Shown: piece by piece, positions 15,431 through 24,441 of the stretch
How the letters are laid out: every line of letters starts with the position of its first letter
How positions within the stretch are numbered: position 1 is the stretch's first letter
Assembly (NCBI GenBank): GCA_900320515.1
Contig: ONSJ01000033.1
Span: 1 to 38,330 of the forward strand
From: an uncultured Methanobrevibacter sp.
GTDB taxonomy: Archaea; Methanobacteriota; Methanobacteria; Methanobacteriales; Methanobacteriaceae
DNA length: 38,330 nt
Reading direction: 5' to 3'
Program-made: the position numbers and the translations under genes
The notes under the pieces: generated by a model
Database searches by the model: none
Told to the model about the DNA's origin: nothing
The model's input: the letters and a program-made list of their open reading frames with translations, nothing else

Positions 15431-17749
15431 ATGGAAAAAATATCAGAATTAGGAAATAACTTAGATAAAACCGTTAAAATTAACGTAGAGAAAAATAACG
15501 GTATAAAAGAAAGATTTAGTTACGAAAAATTAATGAAATCATTAATAATGGTGGAAACCCCATTCTTTGAATCTGACAAAATCATAGCAACTGTAGTATC
15601 TCAGCTATACGACGGAATCAAAACCAAAGAAATCAAAAAAATCGTACACGAATGTTTAGAAGACATCGATCCGGAAATAGCAAACAAATACTTAGCAAGC
15701 ACTCAATTAAAAGTACGTACCTCCAGAGATACTATTGAAGCATTTGACTTATCAAAAATCGCTAACACCCTGATTGAAGAAACCGGTGCTAGCCAAGAAA
15801 CCGCTTTTGAAATTGCTACAGAAACCTGGAAAGAGCTCAAGAAATTGAATGTGGAATACCTGACCGCTCCAATGATTAGGGAAATGGTCAACACAAAATT
15901 GATTGAATACGGTTTAGAAGATTTAAGAAGCCGTTACACCCGTTTAGGTATCCCTGTATACAACATTACCTCTTTAATCGAAAACGGTAACAGGGACAAC
16001 GCAAACATGATCCACAACCCAGAAAGTATCCACAAGCATGTAGCAGACGAAGCATTAAAGCAATACGCACTCTTAAAAATGTTGCCTGCACACCTGGCAG
16101 ATGCCCACATGGCAGGAGACATTCACATACACGATTTGGAATTCTTCGCTGGAAGACCTCTCAACTGTATGCAGCATGATATAAGAACTTTCATCAAATA
16201 TGGACTTAAAGTCGACGGTACTGGTGACCACACCTCCATTGCAGGCGCCCCAAATCACATGGAAACTTTAATGAACCATACTGGTGAAATCATGCTTGCA
16301 GCACAACAGAACATGTCCGGTGGACAAGGAATGTCCTTATGGAACGTGTTTGTTGCACCATTCGCAAGAGGAAGAACTTATGACGAAATCAAACAATCCG
16401 TGCAAATGCTTGTCTACAACCTGAACATGGCATATGCAGCCCGTGGATCACAGGTTCCATTCACAAGCATGGCATTGGAATTTGGTGTTCCTGACTTCCT
16501 GAAAGATGAAACCGCTTACGGACCAAAAGGTGTTGAAGTCGGAACCTACGCTGATTTTGAAGAAGAAACCAGATTGATTCAAAGAGCATTCACTGAAACC
16601 TTGCTTGCCGGAGACAATGAAGGTAAACCTCATTTATTCCCAAATACTATCTATACCTTAAGACCGGAAACAATGACCAGTGAATACGAAGATGACATCA
16701 GATTGGTGCACGAACTGTCAGCAAAATACGGTTCATCCTACTTTGTGAACATGTTCCCTAAATACCGTAACAAAATGGCAAACTACATGGGATGCAGAAC
16801 CTGTTTACAGGACACCTGGACCGGTGACTGGGACCAAGACTGTTTAAGAACCGGTAACCTCGCTTACGTAACCTTAAACTTCCCAAGAATCGGATACCAA
16901 TCCAAAGACGAAACCCAAGTATTCGAATACTTGGATGAGTACATGGATCTTGCAGTAGAAACCTTAATGCTTAGAAGAGAACAAGGATTAAAATGTTTAA
17001 ACGATTTCCACATTTTACCATTCTTAAAACAGCAAGTTGCTGAAGATTCATACTACAGAATCCAAAACTCAACCTTGTCCTTTGGTTTTGTCGGACTTAA
17101 CGAAATGTTACTGTCCTTATTCGGCGAAGGAATCGAAAACCCTGATGCTAACAAGTTCGGTGTAAAATGTCTTGAATATGTAAACGACAGAGCTAAAAAA
17201 TTACAGGAAGAAACCGGCCTCAGATGGTCCGTTTTACAAACCCCTGCTGAATCCACAGCTTACAGATTCGCAACTCTCGACAAAAAACAATTCAAAGACC
17301 AAGCTATCGTGCAAGGAGACGGTAATGCTAACTACTACACAAACTCCTCACACGTGCCTGTCGACACCGGATTATCCTTAATTGAAAAAATCAAAATTGA
17401 AGAACAATACCACAGCTTAACCCCTGGTGGTCACATCTTCCATGCATTCATGGGAGAATCATACTCCGATCCGGATTCCCTAATGAGCTTAACTGACAAG
17501 ATTGCTAGAAAATCCGATATCGGATTCTGGGCTTACAGCTCAGCATTAAGCTTCTGTTTAAAATGTAAAACTTTAATGAAAGGACTAAACAATGTTTGTC
17601 CTACCTGCGGTGAAAAAGAAGATGTAGAATGGTATGACAGAATTACCGGATACGTTCAACAAGTTGGACGTGCAAAATCTGCATCCGGAGGTTGGAACCC
17701 AGGTAAACGTCAAGAATTAATTGACAGAAGAAGATTCGAAGATAACTAA
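15431..17749 (+). CDS. nrdD: Anaerobic (class III) ribonucleoside-triphosphate reductase
   Basis: Glycyl-radical enzyme that reduces ribonucleoside triphosphates to deoxyribonucleotides without oxygen. The 772 residues start with an ATP-cone allosteric domain (about 15-105), followed by the ten-stranded barrel core. The C-terminus has a zinc site, C709/C712/C723/C726 (CLKC...CPTC), and the radical loop RITGYVQ, with Gly740 as the likely radical residue, then GGWNPGKRQEL. The start ATG is behind GGTG. The activase NrdG is not adjacent and must be elsewhere. Two palindromic operators flank its TATA box, so expression is probably tightly repressed. Confidence 0.95.
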   Translation: MEKISELGNNLDKTVKINVEKNNGIKERFSYEKLMKSLIMVETPFFESDKIIATVVSQLYDGIKTKEIKKIVHECLEDIDPEIANKYLASTQLKVRTSRDTIEAFDLSKIANTLIEETGASQETAFEIATETWKELKKLNVEYLTAPMIREMVNTKLIEYGLEDLRSRYTRLGIPVYNITSLIENGNRDNANMIHNPESIHKHVADEALKQYALLKMLPAHLADAHMAGDIHIHDLEFFAGRPLNCMQHDIRTFIKYGLKVDGTGDHTSIAGAPNHMETLMNHTGEIMLAAQQNMSGGQGMSLWNVFVAPFARGRTYDEIKQSVQMLVYNLNMAYAARGSQVPFTSMALEFGVPDFLKDETAYGPKGVEVGTYADFEEETRLIQRAFTETLLAGDNEGKPHLFPNTIYTLRPETMTSEYEDDIRLVHELSAKYGSSYFVNMFPKYRNKMANYMGCRTCLQDTWTGDWDQDCLRTGNLAYVTLNFPRIGYQSKDETQVFEYLDEYMDLAVETLMLRREQGLKCLNDFHILPFLKQQVAEDSYYRIQNSTLSFGFVGLNEMLLSLFGEGIENPDANKFGVKCLEYVNDRAKKLQEETGLRWSVLQTPAESTAYRFATLDKKQFKDQAIVQGDGNANYYTNSSHVPVDTGLSLIEKIKIEEQYHSLTPGGHIFHAFMGESYSDPDSLMSLTDKIARKSDIGFWAYSSALSFCLKCKTLMKGLNNVCPTCGEKEDVEWYDRITGYVQQVGRAKSASGGWNPGKRQELIDRRRFEDN

Positions 17750-17777
17750 ACAGTTATCTTCCTTCACACCATTTTTT
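17738..17777 (+). terminator. nrdD terminator hairpin at the stop codon
   Basis: GAAGATAACT (17738-17747) and AGTTATCTTC (17752-17761) form a perfect 10-bp stem with loop AAAC. The TAA stop (17747-17749) straddles stem and loop. Seven T follow near 17771. Confidence 0.8.
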
Positions 17778-17844
17778 TACACCAAACCATCAAAATCATA
17801 TTTTAAGGGCCAATATCTTAACAACTAATTTTAGAAATTTTTGA

Positions 17845-18451
17845 AACAAACTGATTTTAGGCTCATTCATATTGCTCATATTACTGTTTTCAATCACCGC
17901 AATTTCTGTGGCTGATTTGAATGATACGGACAATACGAATGTTTTAAAAGATAAAAGCACAAACGACAATTCCTTTTCTGATTTAAGTCAACGCATTAAT
18001 GATGCAGAATCAAAAATTGATCTTGACAATGACTATAGCTAAAATCATCATACTTGGAGACGATGCCACCCCTGTCGGTGCAAATCAAGTGGTGAAAATC
18101 AAGCTCAACAAGAAAACCTATTACGTGAAAACCAATGCCAAAGGTATCATCACATTTAAAATACGAAAACACTAAAGCCTGGAACCTACATACTGACTGC
18201 AATATACAAAGGCGAAACAAACAAGAATATCGTTAAGGTAAAGCAAAACCTCAAAACCAAAAAATACACAGTCAAGAAATCCGCCAAAAAGCTTGTCATA
18301 AAGGCAACACTCAAAAACGGATAAATATGGAATAGCAAAATTCACCATCAAGAAAAAGCATATCAAAAAACTCAAAAAGGGCAAAAAATACACAATGAAG
18401 GTGACCTACCTCAAAAACACAATAAAAACAACATTAAAAGTCAAACGTTAG
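17845..18451 (+). pseudogene. Decayed adhesin-like protein gene
   Basis: Fragments of one secreted surface protein in several frames. 17848-18042 reads a hydrophobic signal region (LGSFILLILLFSITAISVAD) and FSDLSQRINDAESKIDLDNDYS, the usual opening of Methanobrevibacter adhesin-like proteins, then a stop. 18038 onward reads an Ig-like repeat (LNKKTYYVKTNAKGIITFKI), shifts near 18170 (KPGTYILTAIYKGE), hits a stop at 18323, and resumes as YGIAKFTIKKKHIKKLKKGKKYT to TAG 18449-18451. Large parts of the middle are missing and no good start remains. The tail matches the solitary domain encoded at 25726-25980. Clearly a remnant. Confidence 0.8.
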
Positions 18452-18476
18452 AGGAAAATTTATTCCTCTATTTTTC
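18451..18476 (+). terminator. Terminator left at the end of the decayed adhesin gene
   Basis: GAGGAA (18451-18456) and TTCCTC (18463-18468) pair around a 6-nt loop and a T-rich tract follows. The first G is the last base of the TAG stop. Confidence 0.55.
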
Positions 18477-18590
18477 TTATTTTTATCACCAACATGACAA
18501 TACCCGCCAAAAAACTAAAAGTATATTAATACCATTAAACTAAAATTATAATATTATCATATCACTGATGATAATAGTTATTTTCACACT

Positions 18591-18643
18591 CTATGTTACT
18601 AGTATTTATGGGCTTTTTTAATACTAGGTCGCTGATAACATAG
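18591..18643 (+). promoter_or_regulatory. Long bulged hairpin in the rpl21e leader
   Basis: CTATGTTA (18591-18598) pairs with TAACATAG (18636-18643) and, directly inside, CTAGTATT (18599-18606) pairs with AATACTAG (18620-18627). The loop is 13 nt and an 8-nt bulge, GTCGCTGA (18628-18635), is on the 3' side. All 16 base pairs are exact. A TATA-like TTATAATATTA at 18546-18556 would place the start near 18580, so this sits in the leader of rpl21e. A smaller inverted repeat ATTATCAT/ATGATAAT (18553-18560 and 18568-18575) precedes it. Possible r-protein leader control. Confidence 0.5.
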
Positions 18644-18680
18644 ACTTATACCCAGACTGAACTGATTAAGAGGTTATATA

Positions 18681-18971
18681 ATGCAAAGATCAAGAGGATT
18701 GAAAAGTAGATCAAGAAAAAAAATGACTAAAGTACAAAGACCGGGCAGAACTAACCCAATTACCAACAGACTCCAAAGATTTGAAGAAGGAGATTTAGTT
18801 CACATTACTATTAACCCATCCATCCAAAAAGGACAACCTGCTCCTAGATTCCATGGTAAAACCGGTAAAGTTACCGGCAAAAAAGGAAAAGCATACATCG
18901 TATCCTTAAAAGATGGAAACAAAGCAAAAGAGTTAATAGTAAGACCTGACCACTTAAAATTACAAAACTGA
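18681..18971 (+). CDS. rpl21e: Large-subunit ribosomal protein eL21 (L21e)
   Basis: A 96-residue basic ribosomal protein of the large subunit, found in archaea and eukaryotes. [40 protein letters not shown] and the following KOW-like strand region ([18 protein letters not shown]) are the family pattern. The start ATG follows AGAGG. It is the first gene of the conserved archaeal cluster rpl21e-rpo4-DUF655-ksgA-mtq2, and its stop is 5 bp before the rpo4 start. Confidence 0.95.
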   Translation: MQRSRGLKSRSRKKMTKVQRPGRTNPITNRLQRFEEGDLVHITINPSIQKGQPAPRFHGKTGKVTGKKGKAYIVSLKDGNKAKELIVRPDHLKLQN

Positions 18972-18976
18972 TTTCT

Positions 18977-19321
18977 ATGATTGGAAAAGAAGTTATAAAA
19001 AGCGAACCGATGCCAAGTTCAAAAGTAAAAGAGATCATTGAAGATTTTGCTGACACCAATGAATTGAATTATCAACAAAATCTTACCCTAAACCACCTTG
19101 CAAGATTCAAAAGGTACTCCGCTGAAGACGCAGAAGAAATCTATGAAAAGCTTCAGGAAGAATTTGGCTTAAGGGACAAGGTCGCTGCTCATATTGTTGA
19201 CATGGTTCCACTCGATTTGGCGGACATGAGATTGATTTTCGCTAAGGAACCAACAAAAACAACCAAAGAGGACATGGAAAAAATCCTCGAAATGTTGGAA
19301 CAATATGATTATATCGAATAG
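18977..19321 (+). CDS. rpo4: RNA polymerase subunit Rpo4 (RpoF)
   Basis: A 114-residue subunit that pairs with Rpo7 to form the stalk of archaeal RNA polymerase. MIGKEVIKSEPMPSSKVKEIIEDF and the C-terminal HRDC-like helices (VPLDLADMRLIFAKEPTKTTKEDMEKILEMLEQY) fit the family and length. It follows rpl21e after 5 bp, so the two are one transcript. A hairpin with the stop codon in its stem, then a T-run, ends the unit before DUF655. Confidence 0.93.
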   Translation: MIGKEVIKSEPMPSSKVKEIIEDFADTNELNYQQNLTLNHLARFKRYSAEDAEEIYEKLQEEFGLRDKVAAHIVDMVPLDLADMRLIFAKEPTKTTKEDMEKILEMLEQYDYIE

Positions 19322-19345
19322 TATTCCTACTATTCCTTTTTTTAT
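19316..19345 (+). terminator. rpo4 terminator hairpin spanning the stop codon
   Basis: GAATAGTA (19316-19323) and TACTATTC (19328-19335) form an 8-bp stem with loop TTCC. The TAG stop (19319-19321) is inside the 5' arm and seven T follow. Confidence 0.75.
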
Positions 19346-19475
19346 TTATTTTTAAAAATTTCACCAAACCAGCCATTTTTTAGATATCTTTATTATACTT
19401 AACAATCAAACCTATAAATAAGTTTATATTATATCTGTCAAAGTTATAATAAAAAAAACAATAGTGAGTGATAAT

Positions 19476-20102
19476 ATGGATAATAGAAATAAAAAAGAAA
19501 ATAAACCAACAGTTAAGAAAGAGGAATATGCTGTTGTACTTGATTATCTAAGCCGTGGCTATGTTAAGTCAGATATGTCCAAATTCGGTGGTAAACCTAT
19601 TGCTCAAGCTATTGGTACAGAACAATTCACTCTTCTTGAATTAGCTCCTAAAAATGGTGTTAATTTAGAAATACAAGACCAAGTATACATTGGAAAAGGA
19701 AAAAGAGACAAGATATACAGGGTTCTTGGTAAATTGGATTATGAAAATTTAACCGCAACAGCCAGAATAGAACTGGACTACTCTATTCGTGACATTGTTG
19801 AAGATAATGAGGATAAATTTGTTGAATTTTTCAATACTGCAGATTCAGTAAGTACAAGAATGCATTCACTTGAACTGATTCCTGGAATCGGTAAAAAATA
19901 CATGTGGGACATCATTAAAGCAAGAGAACAGAAACCTTTCGAAAGCTTTGAAGACATTTCAGAAAGGCTCCCTACATTGGCAGATCCTGCCGCAATGATT
20001 GTTAACAGAGTAAAACAGGAACTTGACACTACCAAACCAAAACGAGGTAAAAATAAATATTACCTGTTTACACAACCTCCAAGAGCTGCAAGAAGAAGAT
20101 AA
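19476..20102 (+). CDS. DUF655 family helix-hairpin-helix protein
   Basis: A 208-residue archaeal protein of the DUF655 family. The N-terminal half is a beta-rich nucleic-acid-binding-like region (EYAVVLDYLSRGYVKSDMSKFGGKPIAQAIGTEQFTLLELAPK). The second half has a helix-hairpin-helix element (LELIPGIGKKYMWDIIKAR) and the tail is basic (PPRAARRR), suggesting RNA or DNA binding. A GTG at 19464 is also in frame, but ATG 19476 has GTGAT correctly spaced before it. It sits between rpo4 and ksgA, as in most euryarchaea, so a role in ribosome or translation is likely; the molecular function is unknown. Confidence 0.88.
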   Translation: MDNRNKKENKPTVKKEEYAVVLDYLSRGYVKSDMSKFGGKPIAQAIGTEQFTLLELAPKNGVNLEIQDQVYIGKGKRDKIYRVLGKLDYENLTATARIELDYSIRDIVEDNEDKFVEFFNTADSVSTRMHSLELIPGIGKKYMWDIIKAREQKPFESFEDISERLPTLADPAAMIVNRVKQELDTTKPKRGKNKYYLFTQPPRAARRR

Positions 20103-20110
20103 GTGATAAA

Positions 20111-20983
20111 TTGACAAATGAAAATTCCCCATCCTTATCTAAAACAACAAAAGATATTTTAAGCCGACATGGAATAAAGTTAAATAAAAATCTGGGCCAG
20201 AATTACCTTATTGATAAAAACAAAAGGGACCAGATTATTAACTTTGGAGATATCTCAAAGGAAGATGTTATTTTAGAGATTGGAACGGGAATTGGAACTC
20301 TTACACTTGAACTTGCCAAAAGAGCCAAAAAGGTAATAGCCATCGAGCAGGACCAGAAGATTTGTGAAATTCTCGCCCAAAGGCTTGAAGACGAAAAAAT
20401 AGATAATGTGGAACTGATTAATGATGATGCGTTAAAGGTGGATTTTCCGCCTTTCAATAAAATCATCTCCAATCTGCCTTATCAGATATCATCACCGATT
20501 ACTTTTAAATTCCTTAACTATGATTTTGACCTTGGTATTCTGATGTATCAAAAGGAATTTGCCAGCCGAATGAACGGCGAAGTCGGAACCAAAAACTATT
20601 CCAGACTTTCGGCAATGCTTTATTTTAAATGCGATGTGGAAAAACTGACTGAAGTGAGCAACGAAAGCTTCATTCCAAAGCCGCAAATAGACTCGACTGT
20701 AGTCAAATTGACCCCAAAGGAAAACAGCATATCCGATGAGGACTTCAGGACCTATTCCAAATTTACAAAGGCACTCTTCCAGCACAGAAACAAAAAGATT
20801 AAAAATGCCCTGATTGATTCCAGGCATATCATAAGCAATATTGACAAGAAAGTCCTGAAAAAGAGGCTGAATGATATAGATGATAAAGAACTGGAGGAAT
20901 ACCTTAAAAAAAGGGTTGTGGTGCTTTCCCCTGAGGAGATCCTGTTGATATCCAAAAAGCTAAATCCGATTTTTGTTGAGTGA
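20111..20983 (+). CDS. ksgA: 16S rRNA adenine dimethyltransferase KsgA/Dim1
   Basis: Dimethylates two adjacent adenines in the 3' hairpin of 16S rRNA late in small-subunit assembly, using SAM. The 290 residues contain LNKNLGQNYLID at the start of the fold, the SAM motif EIGTGIG (56-62), the acidic EQD after the second strand, and the catalytic NLPY (121-124). It begins with TTG, with GTGAT upstream; no in-frame ATG is available before the catalytic core. It follows DUF655 after 8 bp and ends 4 bp before hemK/mtq2. Confidence 0.95.
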   Translation: MTNENSPSLSKTTKDILSRHGIKLNKNLGQNYLIDKNKRDQIINFGDISKEDVILEIGTGIGTLTLELAKRAKKVIAIEQDQKICEILAQRLEDEKIDNVELINDDALKVDFPPFNKIISNLPYQISSPITFKFLNYDFDLGILMYQKEFASRMNGEVGTKNYSRLSAMLYFKCDVEKLTEVSNESFIPKPQIDSTVVKLTPKENSISDEDFRTYSKFTKALFQHRNKKIKNALIDSRHIISNIDKKVLKKRLNDIDDKELEEYLKKRVVVLSPEEILLISKKLNPIFVE

Positions 20984-20987
20984 TAAT

Positions 20988-21575
20988 ATGGGCGAATTTA
21001 TAATCAATACTCACGATAACGTTTATATCCCCGCCGAAGACAGCTATCTTTTGGCGGAAAATCTGGAAATCAAGCCTGACCAAAGCGTCCTGGAGATTGG
21101 AACGGGTTCGGGAATTGTTGCAATGTATGCTTCAAGGCTATCCGACAGCATTACCGTAACCGACATCAATTTTGATGCATGCGAACTTGCACGCAAAAAT
21201 TTCGAGGCAAATGACATTGAAGGCATTGAGATTCTCTTCGGCAACATGTTCGAACCTGTCGAAAACAGAAAGTTTGATGTAATTCTATTCAATACTCCAT
21301 ATCTACCTACCGAAGAAGGAGAAGTTTTAGACGACACCATAAATTATGCGTTTGACGGCGGACTAAATGGTAGGAAAGTCATTGATCTTTTCTTAGATGA
21401 AGTGGGAAATCATTTAAATGATGGAGGAATTGTCCAGATGATACAGTCTTCACTTTCCGGCAATGATGAGACACTGCAGAAATTTGACGAGATGGGTTTT
21501 ATTGCCGAAATAAAGGCATCAGAACATTTCTTTTTTGAGGATATAACTTTAATAAATGCATATAAGGTGATATAA
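20988..21575 (+). CDS. HemK/Mtq2-like protein N5-glutamine methyltransferase
   Basis: A 195-residue SAM methyltransferase. VLEIGTGSG (34-42) binds SAM, and NTPYLP (102-107) is the archaeal/eukaryotic version of the NPPY glutamine-binding motif. The absence of the bacterial PrmC N-terminal domain fits the Mtq2 group, which methylates the GGQ glutamine of release factor aRF1, usually with a Trm112 partner. TTG 20973 is in frame but ATG 20988 has GTGAT upstream. It is the last large gene of the rpl21e cluster. Confidence 0.88.
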   Translation: MGEFIINTHDNVYIPAEDSYLLAENLEIKPDQSVLEIGTGSGIVAMYASRLSDSITVTDINFDACELARKNFEANDIEGIEILFGNMFEPVENRKFDVILFNTPYLPTEEGEVLDDTINYAFDGGLNGRKVIDLFLDEVGNHLNDGGIVQMIQSSLSGNDETLQKFDEMGFIAEIKASEHFFFEDITLINAYKVI

Positions 21576-21742
21576 TGGAACAATGGAAAGTATCAATACT
21601 TACAGGAGTAGCGCTGATAATTCTTGCACTGATATTCTCATTTATCAGAGGTGGAATCAGCATATGGATGGCAATAGTTATCGTGCTTGGTGTAATTGAT
21701 ATCATATTTGGAATAATGAGAAAGAAAAAAGAAGGAATATAG
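21575..21742 (+). CDS. Small two-helix membrane protein
   Basis: A 55-residue protein starting MEQWKVSILTGVALIILALI. It has two hydrophobic segments (about 7-23 and 29-48) separated by FIRGG and ends with a basic tail (RKKKEGI), so two membrane helices with the C-terminus inside are likely. Its ATG overlaps the methyltransferase stop by one base (TAATG), which with GGTGAT just upstream argues for translational coupling. No family is recognised. Its stop abuts a hairpin shared with convergent dapF. Confidence 0.65.
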   Translation: MEQWKVSILTGVALIILALIFSFIRGGISIWMAIVIVLGVIDIIFGIMRKKKEGI

Positions 21743-21758
21743 AGAATTTAGAATTCTC
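21742..21758. terminator. Bidirectional hairpin between the small membrane gene and dapF
   Basis: GAGAATT (21742-21748) pairs with AATTCTC (21752-21758) around TAG. It includes the dapF stop (21750-21748) and the last base of the plus-strand stop. The minus strand continues into a pyrimidine-rich tract. Confidence 0.5.
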
Positions 21759-22608
21759 CATCGAAAACGAGTTTTGCCGGGCCTTCCATGAAAGCGCCTA
21801 AGGCATCATCCTTTTCGTATACATTGAATTTTAAGTCTCCGCCAGGCAGGTGGAGCAATACGTTTTCATCAAACAGTCCAAGTTTGAAACCTGAAATTGC
21901 AGTTGAGGTTGCACCGGTACCGCATGCAAGTGTGACGCCAGCTCCTCTTTCCCAGGTAATCATCTTACCCTCATTTTTAGAGATGACTTCTACAAAGTGC
22001 ACATTGATCTTTTCAGGGAACACTTCATGAGCTTCAATTGCAGGCCCATACTTGTTGATGTCAACTTCATCCACATTATCGACAAAGATTATGGCATGAG
22101 GGTTTCCGACGCTGATTGCGGTCAGATTGAACTTGGTGTCGATTACATCCAATTCACCGTTTAAAAACTCTTCCTTATCAGAAGTCATTGGAATTTCGGG
22201 AGTTTTGAATGTTGACAGTCCCATATCGACCTTAAAGAGTACAGGCTCATCGCCGTCAAGGGTGATTTCGATTGTTTTGATTCCTGCCCTTGTCTCAACA
22301 GTCATTTTGTCCTGCTTTAAAATGCCTTTTCTGTAGACAAAGTCACCAAAGCATCTTATACCGTTTCCGCACATTTCAGCTTCGCTTCCGTCAGGATTGA
22401 ACATTCTGTATCCGATGTCGGCAACTTCTGAAGGTTCTACGAACAATACTCCGTCGCCTCCGACACCGAAGTTTCTGTGGCATAGTATCCTGCATGCTTC
22501 CGGCTTGTCAGTTTCAGGAATGACTTCCCCATCGAATTCGTTGATTATTGGAAAGTCATTGCCTATTCCGTGCATTTTTGAAAATTTTAATCCTTTTAAA
22601 TCTACCAT
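21748..22608 (-). CDS. dapF: Diaminopimelate epimerase
   Basis: Converts LL- to meso-diaminopimelate, the step before lysine. The 286-residue protein has the two catalytic cysteines in matching halves, Cys80 in MCGNGIRC and Cys229 in LACGTGATS, and the N-terminal FSKMHGIGNDF signature. Methanobacteriales have pseudomurein, which lacks diaminopimelate, so the pathway here feeds lysine. It lies 9 bp after lysA on the same strand, forming an operon. The start ATG has GTTGAT upstream. Confidence 0.95.
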   Translation of the reverse strand: MVDLKGLKFSKMHGIGNDFPIINEFDGEVIPETDKPEACRILCHRNFGVGGDGVLFVEPSEVADIGYRMFNPDGSEAEMCGNGIRCFGDFVYRKGILKQDKMTVETRAGIKTIEITLDGDEPVLFKVDMGLSTFKTPEIPMTSDKEEFLNGELDVIDTKFNLTAISVGNPHAIIFVDNVDEVDINKYGPAIEAHEVFPEKINVHFVEVISKNEGKMITWERGAGVTLACGTGATSTAISGFKLGLFDENVLLHLPGGDLKFNVYEKDDALGAFMEGPAKLVFDGEF

Positions 22609-22617
22609 GATATCAAC

Positions 22618-23901
22618 TTATTTTAAATGTGGTGGAACCCTTTGTTTGTCGTATAGGTCTTCAAAGGTTTCCCTTTCACGAACCAAATTGCATTTTCCAT
22701 CAGTTACAAGTACTTCTGAAGCTAATGGCCTTGAGTTGTAGTTGGATGACATTGTAAATCCGTATGCGCCTGCATTGAGGATTCCTAAAACATCACCTTC
22801 TTCCACATCAGGCATTGGCCTGTCACGTGCGAATAAATCTCCGGATTCGCAAACGTTACCTGCAACATCCACTTCCTGGGTCATTGGAGCGTCCATTTTG
22901 CTTGCATCAACTATGTGGTGGTATGAATCATACATTGCAGGCCTTAGTAGTGTGTGGAAACCTGCGTCGACTCCTATGAATTTTCTGTAGCTTTGCTTTA
23001 TGCTGTTGACGGTAACCAAAAGCACACATGCATCAGCCACAAGGTATCTTCCAGGTTCAAGATACATTGTAGGATTGCCCATATCATATTGCTCGAGTTT
23101 TTCCTTGAAGAGTGCAACATTGACTTCTGCGAATTTGTCAAGGTCAAGGAGCTTTTCTTCAGGAGTGTATGGTACGCCCACACCTCCACCGAAGTCAACA
23201 AACTCAAAGTCTATTCCGGCTTCCTGGTGGACTTTTCCTGCAATGTCCATTGTGGATTCGATTGCCAGTTTGAATGGTTCCGGGTCAAGAATTCCTGAAC
23301 CGATATGGGAATGCATACCGATTGGGTCGAAACCTAATTCTTTTGCCATTTCATATACTTCAACAGCCTCATTGTCCATGATACCGAATTTACTCATCAC
23401 TCCACCGGTAATACAGTGGTCGTGGTGTCCTGCACCAACCATTGGGTTTACCCTGAATGATATTTTCAATCCTTCCGGATCAACCATTTTGGCCAGTCTG
23501 TTAAGTGCAGAGACTGAATCGATATTCAGGACCGCACCTTCATCATGAACGAATTTTAATTCATCATTGGTTATGTTGTTACCTGTAAAGAGGATTCTGT
23601 CACCTGAAAATCCAAGCATTTTTGAGATGTGGACTTCACCAGGGGAAACAGCATCAATACAGCAACCTTCAGATTCCAATATTTTCATTACTGCAAGGTT
23701 GGTATTTGCTTTACATGCGTAAAATACTTTAAAATCAGGATAATATTTTGAAAAAGTTGAATAAAATTTATTGTAGTTTTCCCTTATCCTATTTTCATCA
23801 ATCACATAGGTCGGAGTTCCGAATTCTGCTGCAACATCAATTGCATCGGCTCCACCAATGTCTAAGTGGTTTTTGTCGTTTACTTTAATATTTAAGTCCA
23901 T
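22618..23901 (-). CDS. lysA: Diaminopimelate decarboxylase
   Basis: PLP enzyme decarboxylating meso-diaminopimelate to L-lysine. The 427-residue protein is a fold-type III alanine-racemase-like barrel: the PLP lysine is Lys64 in [10 protein letters not shown], followed by [25 protein letters not shown] and, near the end, the [11 protein letters not shown] active-site cysteine block and [15 protein letters not shown]. The start ATG follows AAGGAG. It leads the lysA-dapF operon and is divergent from the nudix gene. Confidence 0.96.
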   Translation of the reverse strand: MDLNIKVNDKNHLDIGGADAIDVAAEFGTPTYVIDENRIRENYNKFYSTFSKYYPDFKVFYACKANTNLAVMKILESEGCCIDAVSPGEVHISKMLGFSGDRILFTGNNITNDELKFVHDEGAVLNIDSVSALNRLAKMVDPEGLKISFRVNPMVGAGHHDHCITGGVMSKFGIMDNEAVEVYEMAKELGFDPIGMHSHIGSGILDPEPFKLAIESTMDIAGKVHQEAGIDFEFVDFGGGVGVPYTPEEKLLDLDKFAEVNVALFKEKLEQYDMGNPTMYLEPGRYLVADACVLLVTVNSIKQSYRKFIGVDAGFHTLLRPAMYDSYHHIVDASKMDAPMTQEVDVAGNVCESGDLFARDRPMPDVEEGDVLGILNAGAYGFTMSSNYNSRPLASEVLVTDGKCNLVRERETFEDLYDKQRVPPHLK

Positions 23902-24022
23902 AATCTAAACTCCTTAAAAAAGTTACATTATGTATTTACTTATCTTGTTCGAGTTATTTAAAATTAATGAAGGAAATTGATTTTCCGTTTAAATTATTTA
24001 ATAGAAGACTAAAAATAATATC

Positions 24023-24424
24023 ATGAAATCATATGGACTTACAGTAAGAGGCATCATCAAGAATGATTCGGGCGAAATCCTGATTGTCAAAAGGCATCCT
24101 AAAAGCAGGACTGACCCTGAAATGTGGGAACTTCCCGGTGGAAAGGTGGAAAAGGGAGAGCATTTCGCCGATGCTCTTGTTCGAGAGATTAAGGAAGAGA
24201 CAAATTTGGATGTGAATGTCGGAGACTTCTGTGAGGCAGTGCAAAACGACTATTCCCACAAAAGGACTGTTCAGCTGATGATGTATCTGGATGACGTTGA
24301 GGGAAGCGTTGAGATAAGCGAAGAGCATACCGAATACATGTGGGCTTCAATTGAAAAAATAGAAAGTTTAGAATTATCAAGTTCCCTTAAAAAACTTTTA
24401 GAAAAAAGAAATTATGAGCTTTAG
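24023..24424 (+). CDS. NUDIX hydrolase, MutT-like
   Basis: A 133-residue NUDIX pyrophosphohydrolase acting on a nucleoside diphosphate-linked substrate. The Nudix box is complete from Gly40: G-KVEKG-E46-HFADALV-REIKEET, with the catalytic glutamates at 58-59. WELPGGKVE precedes it. Possible roles are removal of oxidised dNTPs or housekeeping; the substrate cannot be read from sequence. TTTAAATTA near 23988 lies about 30 bp before the ATG and there is no ribosome site, so the transcript may be leaderless. The stop overlaps that of convergent argD by 4 nt. Confidence 0.85.
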   Translation: MKSYGLTVRGIIKNDSGEILIVKRHPKSRTDPEMWELPGGKVEKGEHFADALVREIKEETNLDVNVGDFCEAVQNDYSHKRTVQLMMYLDDVEGSVEISEEHTEYMWASIEKIESLELSSSLKKLLEKRNYEL

Positions 24425-24441
24425 AGTATTTCATCTAAAGC
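24418..24441. terminator. Hairpin containing the overlapping nudix and argD stops
   Basis: GCTTTAG (24418-24424) pairs with CTAAAGC (24435-24441) around a 10-nt loop. Both stop codons lie in the first arm. On the minus strand a T-rich tract follows, so it probably serves argD. Confidence 0.5.

Noticed and set aside
18565..18635. Possible C/D box small RNA (TGATGA ... CTGA)
   Set aside because: The boxes are about 65 nt apart and no internal D'/C' pair is present; the hairpin explains the region better.
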